Assembly: GCF_900187375.1 (NCBI RefSeq) | Contig: NZ_FYEW01000001.1 | Span: forward strand, 2,356,001-2,420,000 | Length of the DNA: 64,000 nucleotides | Reading direction: 5' to 3' | Origin: Hymenobacter gelipurpurascens | GTDB lineage: Bacteria > Bacteroidota > Bacteroidia > Cytophagales > Hymenobacteraceae | Shown: one piece after another, positions 35,474 to 42,874 of the stretch | Numbering within the stretch: position 1 is the stretch's first letter | How the letters are laid out: every line of letters starts with the position of its first letter | The notes under the pieces: model-generated | What the model was told of the DNA's origin: nothing | Database searches by the model: none | The model's input: only the letters and a program-made list of their open reading frames with translations | Made by a program: the position numbers and the translations under genes

Positions 35474-36460
35474 TTAAAATGTACGAGGAGTATTGTTTAC
35501 TTGACCAGTAGCTACACCCTGTACGTGCTCTTTAAAGTACTCAAGTGTGCGACGCAGCCCCTCAGCGCGGTCAACCTTAGGCTCCCAGCCCAAAATTTCG
35601 CGAGCCTTAGTAATGTCTGGCTTACGCTTCATCGGGTCGTTTTGGGGCAGTTCTTGGTAAGTCGGCTTGAATTCGACGTTCATGAGCTTGGCAATTTCTT
35701 CACCGAACTCCTTAATGGTGATTTCATCGGGGTTACCAACGTTCACGGGCAGGGCATAGTCGCTCAGCAATAGGCGATAAATGCCTTCCACGAGGTCATC
35801 GACATAACAGAATGATCGGGTCTGCGAACCGTCGCCGAATACGGTCAGGTTCTCTCCGCGTAAGGCTTGGCTTAAGAATGCTGGCAATACACGGCCGTCA
35901 TTAAGGCGCATGCGCGGGCCATAAGTGTTGAAAATCCGCACGATGCGGGTTTCCAAACCGTGATGGTTATGATAAGCCATTGTAATGGCCTCTTGGAAAC
36001 GCTTGGCCTCATCGTAGCAGCCACGGGGGCCTACGGGATTTACATTTCCGAAATACTCTTCTACCTGTGGGTGAATTTCGGGGTCGCCATATACTTCTGA
36101 GGTGCTGGCAATCAGCATACGAGCTCCTTTCACACGAGCCAAGCCTAGTAGGTTGTGTGTGCCCAATGAACCGACTTTTAGCGTCTGAATAGGAATTTTC
36201 AGATAATCGATTGGCGAAGCGGGTGAAGCGAAGTGCAGAATGTAGTCCAGCTTGCCGGGTACGAACACAAACTTCGACACGTCGGCATGGTGAAACTCGA
36301 AGTCCTCTTTGCCAAACAGATGCTCAATGTTGGCTAGGTCTCCAGTAATGAGGTTATCCATAGCAATGACATGGTAGCCCTCGGCCAAGAACCGGTCACA
36401 GAGGTGGGAGCCTAGAAAGCCGGCGCCACCGGTGATTAAAACGCGTTTTTTATCTGACAT
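35474..36460 (-). CDS. uxs: UDP-glucuronate decarboxylase (UDP-xylose synthase)
   Basis: A 328-residue short-chain dehydrogenase that converts UDP-glucuronate to UDP-xylose using bound NAD. The Rossmann motif [16 protein letters not shown] is at residues 10-25, [20 protein letters not shown] near 75, the catalytic STSEVYGDP near 118 and YDEAKR (Tyr-x3-Lys) near 147, followed by [10 protein letters not shown]. The ASP-rich loop and [13 protein letters not shown] favour Uxs over an epimerase. It is downstream of ugd, which makes its substrate, with a 121-base spacer. Confidence 0.93.
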   Translation of the reverse strand: MSDKKRVLITGGAGFLGSHLCDRFLAEGYHVIAMDNLITGDLANIEHLFGKEDFEFHHADVSKFVFVPGKLDYILHFASPASPIDYLKIPIQTLKVGSLGTHNLLGLARVKGARMLIASTSEVYGDPEIHPQVEEYFGNVNPVGPRGCYDEAKRFQEAITMAYHNHHGLETRIVRIFNTYGPRMRLNDGRVLPAFLSQALRGENLTVFGDGSQTRSFCYVDDLVEGIYRLLLSDYALPVNVGNPDEITIKEFGEEIAKLMNVEFKPTYQELPQNDPMKRKPDITKAREILGWEPKVDRAEGLRRTLEYFKEHVQGVATGQVNNTPRTF

Positions 36461-36581
36461 AAATTGAATGCTTGAGGGAAAAGCCGCTCTCGAGCAGGCT
36501 AGCTGGAAACAGATGAAAAGTCAAACGACGAATCCGTACCCGCTTACTCTATAAAGCAAGTCGGGTTGCGGACACGCCCGT

Positions 36582-37925
36582 TTAAGCCTGTGCTGGTTCG
36601 TGGTGAGCAGTCCGGATACCGATGCAATGATAAGCAAAGCCTGCTTCCTTCATTTCGGTGGGGTCATAGATGTTACGACCATCGAAAATAACTTTCTCTT
36701 TTAACAGACGTCCTACTACCTCAAAAGAGGGAGAGCGGAATTCGGGCCATTCTGTTACCACCAACAGCGCATCAGCATCAACCAAGGCGTCGAACTGATC
36801 TTTTGAATAGGTGATACTGTCGCCGAGGGTGTGCTTGGCCTCTGGCATTGCGACCGGGTCATAAGCCGAAACTGTGCAGCCCTCAGCCAAAAGTTTCTCA
36901 ATAATAACCAAGGAAGGAGCTTCACGCATATCGTCGGTCTTAGGCTTGAAAGAGAGGCCCCAAATAGCCATCTTCTTACCTTTCAAGTCATCGCCAAAAT
37001 GCTTCTTCACTTTACTGAAAAGCACTTCTTTCTGTGCTTCGTTAACGCCCTCCACGGCTTGCAGCACCTGCATTTGGTAACCGTTCTCAGCAGCAGTCTT
37101 GATGAGCGCTTTTACATCTTTAGGAAAGCAGGAGCCACCGTATCCTATGCCTGGGTAGATGAACTTGGTGCCGATTCGGGCATCGGAGCCAATACCCTTA
37201 CGGACCATATTTACATCGGCACCCATAATCTCGCAGAGATTAGCAATGTCGTTCATGAACGAGATTTTCGTAGCCAGCATGGAGTTGGCTGCGTACTTCG
37301 TCATTTCAGCCGAAGGAATATCCATAAAGATAATCGGGTGGCCATTGAGCAGAAACGGCTTATACAAGCGGCTCATTACCTCTTCTGCACGCTCTGAAGA
37401 AATACCCACAACAATGCGGTCAGGCTTGAGGAAGTCATCGATAGCCGCACCTTCCTTTAGGAACTCCGGGTTTGAGGCTACATCAAACTCAACGTTTTCG
37501 CCACGTTTAGCCAAGGCATCTTCAATCTCTTTTCGCACTTTGGCTGCCGTACCTACTGGAACAGTGCTCTTAGTTACGATAACGCCGTAGCTGTTCATGT
37601 TCTCGCCAATGCTACGCGCAACAGCCAAAACATACTTTAGATCGGCGGATCCATCTTCACCGGGAGGAGTACCAACAGCGATGAAGGCCACATCACAATC
37701 TTCGATGGCTTCTCCAATATTAGTAGAGAACTTCAAGCGTCCTGCGGCTACGTTGCGTGACACCAGTTCCTCTAGGCCAGGCTCGTAAATAGGGAGGATG
37801 CCCTTGTGCAGATTATCAATCTTTTTCTGATCGATATCTATGCACGTAACATCTATACCTACTTCTGCGAAACAGGTGCCTGTAACTAGGCCTACATACC
37901 CGGTACCTACGACTGCTATTTTCAT
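36582..37925 (-). CDS. ugd: UDP-glucose 6-dehydrogenase
   Basis: A 447-residue enzyme performing the two-step NAD oxidation of UDP-glucose to UDP-glucuronate. MKIAVVGTGYVGLVTGTCFA is the dinucleotide fold, TKSTVPVGTA near residue 120, and GYGGSCFPKDVKAL near 260 carries the catalytic Cys. LSFKPKTDDMREAPSL near 325 is the C-terminal UDP-binding region. With uxs it supplies UDP-glucuronate and UDP-xylose for the polysaccharide. It lies 42 bases downstream of asnB in the same direction. Confidence 0.95.
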   Translation of the reverse strand: MKIAVVGTGYVGLVTGTCFAEVGIDVTCIDIDQKKIDNLHKGILPIYEPGLEELVSRNVAAGRLKFSTNIGEAIEDCDVAFIAVGTPPGEDGSADLKYVLAVARSIGENMNSYGVIVTKSTVPVGTAAKVRKEIEDALAKRGENVEFDVASNPEFLKEGAAIDDFLKPDRIVVGISSERAEEVMSRLYKPFLLNGHPIIFMDIPSAEMTKYAANSMLATKISFMNDIANLCEIMGADVNMVRKGIGSDARIGTKFIYPGIGYGGSCFPKDVKALIKTAAENGYQMQVLQAVEGVNEAQKEVLFSKVKKHFGDDLKGKKMAIWGLSFKPKTDDMREAPSLVIIEKLLAEGCTVSAYDPVAMPEAKHTLGDSITYSKDQFDALVDADALLVVTEWPEFRSPSFEVVGRLLKEKVIFDGRNIYDPTEMKEAGFAYHCIGIRTAHHEPAQA

Positions 37926-37967
37926 ATGAAAAAGAAAAGTCTGTTTGTTATATTACAAGGTTTTTTA

Positions 37968-39875
37968 TTAGGCCACCATCCACTTTTTCCACCACCACTG
38001 GAAGACAATGAGAGCCCATATACGGGCATGCACATCGCCGGGGCTACGGGAGAAAAGCTGCGTCTTCAGAGCGCGGATAGCTGACACATCGAAGACTCCT
38101 TGTGCTTCGATGAAAGCATCAGAAAGCAGATCATCCTCAATGAGCGGACGTAGTTCGCCACGAAACCACTTGAGCAAGGGCACTTCAAACCCGTGCTTCG
38201 GACGCTTGTAGAGTTCTTCCGGCAGCATGGGGCGGAAAGCATCCTGCACAATCTTCTTCTTCATCTTCGCATCGATTTTGCTTTCGACGGGGATGGAAAA
38301 GGCGAAATTCACCACGTTCGGATCGAGGAAGGGCGGGCGAACTTCCAAGGAGTTGGCCATGCTCATCAGGTCAACCTTGGTGAGCATGTCGTAGGGCAGT
38401 ACAATTTTGGTGTCGGCCAGCAGTACTTCGTTCAGGTCGCCATCAGCGTGCAGATCTTCGAGGAGATCTTTGCGGCGCTTATCGGCGAGCTTCTTGCCCA
38501 CTTTACGGCGGGAAGCAGCACTGAGCAGATTGCGCGAGTCCTTCTCTGAGGCAAACGAGGCCCAGTCCCAATAACGGTCTTTGGGGCCGCTCAGCATACC
38601 GCGCGAGAAGCGCTGAAACTGGCGGATTTTATTACCAAAGAACGAGTTGCGCGACTTAGGCAGCACGTCCCACAGCAGGTTCAGACCGGTTACTGCCTCA
38701 GCTTTGAAGCCTCCCTGCCGCACCTGGAATTCACCCATATGCTTGTTATAGCCGCCGAACAACTCATCGGCGCCGTCGCCGGAGAGGGCAACGGTTGCCT
38801 TCTCGCGGGTACGTTTGCTGAGGATATACACCGCCAGTGCCGAGGAATCGGCGAAAGGCTCATCGATGTAGTTCAGCACATCAAAGATATGGTCGTACAG
38901 ATCCTGGTTAGTAAGCGAGAAAACGGTGTGATTGGTTTTATACCGCTCTGCTACCAGTTTGGCGTACTTCGTCTCATCGAAGAAAGGCTCGTCGCGGTAG
39001 CCAATGCTGAAGGTATTCAGGTGGGGCGTATGGCGTGAGGCAAGCGCTACGATTACGGAGGAATCGATGCCGCCGCTCAGGAAGGCACCCAGTGGCACAT
39101 CCGCTACCAGACGGCGGGCAGTAGCATCATCGAGCAGGTCAACGAGCTTCTTCTGCTGCTGCTCATAGGTTAGCTTATTCTTTTCGATCTTTTTAGGATC
39201 GTAAGGAATCTTATACCAGCGCTTGCGGACTACTTTTTTACCCTTTATGTACAGGTAATGGCCAGGCAGTAATTTCTTTACGCCTTTAAAGATGGTTGCA
39301 GGACCCGGTATATAGTTGAGCTGCAGGTAATGGCTCAGGGCAACATAATCCAGCTTGCGCGGAATGCCCAGAGCCAGTAACGACTTCATTTCGGAGGCAA
39401 ACAGCAGCTTGTCCTCGTCGCGGTAGATCAGGAGAGGCTTCTCCCCCATTCGGTCGCGGGCGATGAATATGGAGTCTTCTTCCTTATCGTAGATGGCAAA
39501 GCCAAAGAAACCGTTGAGCTTTTTGATGAAATTCCGGCCTTCCGAAATATAAAGGCGCAGAATGACCTCTGTATCGGTCTGGGAATGGAAGGTGTGGCCT
39601 TTGCTGATCAGCTTCTGGCGCAGCTCCTTGAAGTTAAATATTTCACCATTGAACACAATGGTATAGCGTCCTGACTCATCAGTCATCGGCTGATTGCCGT
39701 CGGCGGTAAGATCAAGAATGGCGAGACGGCGAAAGCCTAGGCCACACCGATCATAGACGAAATGCCCCTGCGAATCGGGGCCACGGCTGATGATGGCGTC
39801 GGTTGAGGCGTGCAAAGAGGCCAGCGAGTTGCGACCTGCATCAGTAAAGGCGAATACTCCAGTAATTCCACACAT
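37968..39875 (-). CDS. asnB: Glutamine-hydrolysing asparagine synthase
   Basis: A 635-residue two-domain amidotransferase. The N-terminal Ntn glutaminase begins with the catalytic Cys2 (MCGITGVF) and has RGPDSQGHF and FNGEIFNFKELR. The ATP-pyrophosphatase domain has LGAFLSGGIDSSVIVALAS near residue 268 and ALSGDGADELFGGYN near 365. Such genes are common in Bacteroidota polysaccharide loci, where they may amidate uronic acids instead of, or besides, making asparagine; nothing in the sequence decides between these. It is first in an asnB-ugd-uxs run. Confidence 0.93.
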   Translation of the reverse strand: MCGITGVFAFTDAGRNSLASLHASTDAIISRGPDSQGHFVYDRCGLGFRRLAILDLTADGNQPMTDESGRYTIVFNGEIFNFKELRQKLISKGHTFHSQTDTEVILRLYISEGRNFIKKLNGFFGFAIYDKEEDSIFIARDRMGEKPLLIYRDEDKLLFASEMKSLLALGIPRKLDYVALSHYLQLNYIPGPATIFKGVKKLLPGHYLYIKGKKVVRKRWYKIPYDPKKIEKNKLTYEQQQKKLVDLLDDATARRLVADVPLGAFLSGGIDSSVIVALASRHTPHLNTFSIGYRDEPFFDETKYAKLVAERYKTNHTVFSLTNQDLYDHIFDVLNYIDEPFADSSALAVYILSKRTREKATVALSGDGADELFGGYNKHMGEFQVRQGGFKAEAVTGLNLLWDVLPKSRNSFFGNKIRQFQRFSRGMLSGPKDRYWDWASFASEKDSRNLLSAASRRKVGKKLADKRRKDLLEDLHADGDLNEVLLADTKIVLPYDMLTKVDLMSMANSLEVRPPFLDPNVVNFAFSIPVESKIDAKMKKKIVQDAFRPMLPEELYKRPKHGFEVPLLKWFRGELRPLIEDDLLSDAFIEAQGVFDVSAIRALKTQLFSRSPGDVHARIWALIVFQWWWKKWMVA

Positions 39876-39996
39876 AGGGCGGGCAAAAGTACGAACTATC
39901 AGGACTAACGTTCTGAAAAACTACGGCCGCCGCTCGCAACCAAAGCCGTGCCACGTTAGTAAAGCTATCAGAAACCTCCTCACTATCACCACTGCC

Positions 39997-40494
39997 ATGA
40001 ACTTACAAGATAAAATGAGTCTGCAACAAGAATTTGAGGCGGCTGTATCCCGTGTAGATAATCTACCCGGCGACCAGGCCGCTGCTCATATGACCGATTT
40101 ATATGGCCTCTACAAACAAGCCACCGATGGTGACCACGATGCCAAGCGGGAGGATGTAGGTGATGACATGCCCGACAACCCCGACGGACCCAAAGGCCTT
40201 TCGCAAGCGCAGTGGGATGCCTGGAGCAAGTATAAAGGTGTAGATCAGGACGAGGCCCGTCGCCAGTACATTGCCAAAGTAAACGAGGTATCTGGCCCGG
40301 TGGGCGAGCAAGCATCCGTTATTACCGGTAATGGCCAGCCAGCCACCGGCTCCCAAGTTTCTGCTCAAGAAAATACGACTACGTCGCAGCAGCCTAACAG
40401 TGACCCAGGGATTTCGCAGGGTGGCCTACGTGGAGATATTACCGCCGGCGCCCCTTATGGTGGAGAAGATAAATTAAAGGGAGAACAACAGTAG
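39997..40494 (+). CDS. Acyl-CoA-binding protein with low-complexity tail
   Basis: A 165-residue cytosolic protein. The frame is open from 39790, but the upstream part is antisense to asnB and unconserved; the ATG at 39997 (or 40015) is the likely start. Residues about 8-95 form an ACBP domain: LQQEFEAAVSRVDNLP, LYGLYKQATDGD, LSQAQWDAWSKYKGVDQDEA and YIAKVNEV match the four-helix acyl-CoA-binding fold, including YKQAT. An extra insert (about residues 50-60) and a Gly/Gln/Ser-rich 65-residue tail are unusual. It is convergent with the GlcD-like gene and shares its terminator. Confidence 0.88.
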   Translation: MNLQDKMSLQQEFEAAVSRVDNLPGDQAAAHMTDLYGLYKQATDGDHDAKREDVGDDMPDNPDGPKGLSQAQWDAWSKYKGVDQDEARRQYIAKVNEVSGPVGEQASVITGNGQPATGSQVSAQENTTTSQQPNSDPGISQGGLRGDITAGAPYGGEDKLKGEQQ

Positions 40495-40512
40495 GCCTAG
40501 CTCGTAGGCCAG

Positions 40513-40558
40513 TCAAGTAAAAAAGGCCGCTTCTAACAGAGCGGCCTTTTTTACTTGA
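40513..40558. terminator. Bidirectional terminator between ACBP and GlcD-like genes
   Basis: 40515-40531 and 40540-40556 form a perfect 17-bp stem (AAGTAAAAAAGGCCGCT and complement), extendable by about two more pairs, with loop TCTAACAG. Six A on one side and six T on the other make it symmetrical for both convergent genes. A competing, larger stem pairs 40505-40523 with 40559-40577. Confidence 0.9.
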
Positions 40559-40594
40559 TTTTTACTTGACTGGCCTAGAACGCCAAATGAAGAA

Positions 40595-42004
40595 TTAAAA
40601 AATCTTGCCAGGGTTCATAATGCCGTGCGGATCGAAAACCTGCTTGATACCTCGCATAAGGTTCAACTGCACTTCTCCAATGGCAATTCCGATGTATGGT
40701 TTCTGTACTAGGCCTATCCCATGCTCGCCGGAAATGGTACCGCCAAGACGCACGCATAGCTGAAAAATTTCTTTGATAGGCTCTTGTAGGCCAGTATGCC
40801 ACATCTCATCATCCAAGTCGCCACGGATGATATTTACGTGCAGGTTGCCGTCACCGGCGTGGCCGTAGCAAACGGAGTTGAAACCATAGCGCTGCCCGAT
40901 TTCTTTTACGCCTTGTAGCAGCGTAGCCAGTTCCGCGCGGGGCACAACGGTATCCTCTTCCTTGTACACGGAATTATAGCGCACCGCATTGCCAATATTG
41001 CGCCGGATGCGCCAGAGGTCATCTTTTTGGGCCGCTGTATCGGCTAGCAAAATCTCATCGACATCGTACTTTTCCAGTACGGCGTACACTGCCTCTGCCT
41101 CTTTGTAAAGTTGGTCCAGATCCTGGCCATCAAGTTCTATCAGGAGGTGCGCCCGAATATCGGTGGGTAGGCTAAGCGGAATATTGAGGTAGCGCGATGA
41201 CCACTCAATGGCTTCCCGCTCCATGAACTCCAGGCCAGAAGGAACGATGCCTGCCCGAAAAATAGCCGATACGGCTGTGGCTGCCTCACTTTCATTGCGG
41301 AAAGGCGCCAGCAAGAGAATGTTTTGCTGCGGATACGGCAGCAATTTGAAGACAATACGCGTGATGATGCCCAAGGTCCCCTCAGACCCAATCATCAATT
41401 GAGTAAGGTTATAACCCGTAGCATTTTTGAGTGTATTGGCCCCGGTCCAGATGATGTCTCCGGTAGGCAGCACTACCTGCATATTGAGGACATAATCCTT
41501 TGTCACGCCGTATTTCACGGCCTTGGGCCCACCACTGCTTTCGCTCAGGTTGCCCCCTAGAAAGCAGCTGCCTTTGCTAGCCGGGTCAGGCGGGTAAAAC
41601 AGGCCTACTTCTTTTACGGCATTCTGAAACACTTCTGTTACTACGCCGGGCTCTACAATGGCCTGCAGGTTGCGCTCATCTATTTCAATGATCCGGTTGA
41701 GGCGCTCGGTACTTATCACTACCCCGTTATGAATGGGCAACGCCCCTCCTGATAGGCCAGTACCGGCACCCCGGGGCGTTACAGGAATGCGGTGCTCATG
41801 GCACAGGCGCACAATCTGACTTACTTCTTCTGCGTTAGCCGGACGCACCACTACATCCGGCGCGAAGTGGAGGTCTTCGGTATGGTCGCGTCCATAGTCG
41901 GCGTACACCTCCGCCTCTACCCGAAGCGCTGTGAGCACATGAGCCTCTCCTACAATAGCCTCAAACTGGCCTAGCAGCGCCGGGGTTAAAACTTGATATT
42001 CCAT
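40595..42004 (-). CDS. FAD-linked oxidase, GlcD/D-lactate dehydrogenase family
   Basis: A 469-residue flavoprotein that probably oxidises a 2-hydroxy acid such as glycolate or D-lactate. VVRPANAEEVSQIVRLCHEH near residue 50 and PRGAGTGLSGGAL near 78 form the PP-loop of the FAD_binding_4 domain. GSCFLGGNLSESSGGPKAVKYG near 145 continues it. The C-terminal cap domain has YGHAGDGNLHVNI near 375 and SGEHGIGLVQKPYI near 425, whose histidines lie at the flavin. There are no iron-sulphur Cys motifs, so it is a stand-alone GlcD-type subunit. Substrate is unresolved. Confidence 0.9.
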   Translation of the reverse strand: MEYQVLTPALLGQFEAIVGEAHVLTALRVEAEVYADYGRDHTEDLHFAPDVVVRPANAEEVSQIVRLCHEHRIPVTPRGAGTGLSGGALPIHNGVVISTERLNRIIEIDERNLQAIVEPGVVTEVFQNAVKEVGLFYPPDPASKGSCFLGGNLSESSGGPKAVKYGVTKDYVLNMQVVLPTGDIIWTGANTLKNATGYNLTQLMIGSEGTLGIITRIVFKLLPYPQQNILLLAPFRNESEAATAVSAIFRAGIVPSGLEFMEREAIEWSSRYLNIPLSLPTDIRAHLLIELDGQDLDQLYKEAEAVYAVLEKYDVDEILLADTAAQKDDLWRIRRNIGNAVRYNSVYKEEDTVVPRAELATLLQGVKEIGQRYGFNSVCYGHAGDGNLHVNIIRGDLDDEMWHTGLQEPIKEIFQLCVRLGGTISGEHGIGLVQKPYIGIAIGEVQLNLMRGIKQVFDPHGIMNPGKIF

Positions 42005-42033
42005 ATATAGAGGAGCAAAATGACCTGTTCACC

Positions 42034-42041
42034 TATCTTTG
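42034..42041 (+). promoter_or_regulatory. -7 element immediately before the NlpC/P60 gene
   Basis: TATCTTTG at 42034-42041 matches TAnnTTTG and is followed by C. The preferred ATG is at 42047, so transcription would begin at or next to the start codon. No -33 box is visible. Confidence 0.45.
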
Positions 42042-42046
42042 CAGCG

Positions 42047-42727
42047 ATGCGGGAACACGTTACGAAGGTACGGCATTCGACGCAGTGGCGGCAATGGCTG
42101 CCACTGCTACTAATAGTGCTGCTTGGCTGGCTGGCTGCATGTAGCGGCGCCAAGAAAGTAAACTACCGAAATGGCCGGTACTACTCAGCTCGGGATATGG
42201 CCCGAATGAAGGCCACGGAACGCCGGCGTGGCGTAGCGCCTTCCAGAAAAGCGAAGTCGAAGCTATCCACTGTAGCAGGCACACGAAAAGTGGTGGTGAA
42301 AGGAGCCACGGCTCGCCGGCCTGTACCAGCTAACGTGAAACGTGAGGTGGCTTCTATTATTGAAACGGCAAGATCATACGAAGGAACGCCCTATAAGTTT
42401 GGGGGCACCACCCGGTTAGGCATGGATTGCTCCGGCCTTCTATATATGTCCTTTGCAGCCATCAACGTGACGATACCGCGCTCTAGCAATGAGCAGGCAC
42501 TATGGGGCGAACCAATAAAACCACAGGACTTACGCCCCGGCGATTTGGTATTTTTCGGTGGCTCACCTGGCAGCAGCACCATTACGCACGTAGGCTTGGT
42601 CACAGAGGCAACACCCGAGAGCGTACAGTTCATACACTCTTCCAGCTCTTTAGGTGTAATAGAAAACGCTTTAGAATCCGATTATTATCTCAGTCGATTC
42701 ATTAAGGCTGTACGACCAAGATTGTGA
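42047..42727 (+). CDS. NlpC/P60 (C40) cell-wall hydrolase, lipoprotein
   Basis: A 226-residue predicted periplasmic endopeptidase that cleaves peptidoglycan stem peptides. The ATG at 42047 gives a basic N-terminus, a hydrophobic segment LLLIVLLGWLAAC with the lipobox LAAC, and a Lys/Arg-rich linker to about residue 105. The C40 domain has Cys in GMDCSGLLY near residue 127, His in ITHVGLV near 181 and the polar third residue in FIHSSSS near 196. The 42020 start would bury the signal deeper. It may be translated from a leaderless mRNA. Confidence 0.9.
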   Translation: MREHVTKVRHSTQWRQWLPLLLIVLLGWLAACSGAKKVNYRNGRYYSARDMARMKATERRRGVAPSRKAKSKLSTVAGTRKVVVKGATARRPVPANVKREVASIIETARSYEGTPYKFGGTTRLGMDCSGLLYMSFAAINVTIPRSSNEQALWGEPIKPQDLRPGDLVFFGGSPGSSTITHVGLVTEATPESVQFIHSSSSLGVIENALESDYYLSRFIKAVRPRL

Positions 42728-42822
42728 AATTCCCTCTTACCTTTGGCATTGAAAACAAAGGCATGCTACTCCCAGGAATGGATTCATAACATTGGGGTAA
42801 CATGAGGCAGATATCAGACTAG

Positions 42823-42830
42823 TACTTTTG
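42823..42830 (+). promoter_or_regulatory. -7 element of the first TonB receptor
   Basis: TACTTTTG matches TAnnTTTG. The surrounding AGTACTTTTGCACC occurs again, identically, before the second receptor (46321-46334). It lies 44 bases before the ATG at 42875. A -33 TTTG is not visible at 19-21 bases. Confidence 0.55.
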
Positions 42831-42874
42831 CACCGCTTTTAAAAAAGCTTACTTTTTTCACCAATCCCCCCTTT

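Noticed and set aside
39790..39996. N-terminal extension of the ACBP gene
   Set aside because: The extra 69 codons are largely antisense to asnB and carry no conserved sequence; the ACBP fold begins just after 39997.
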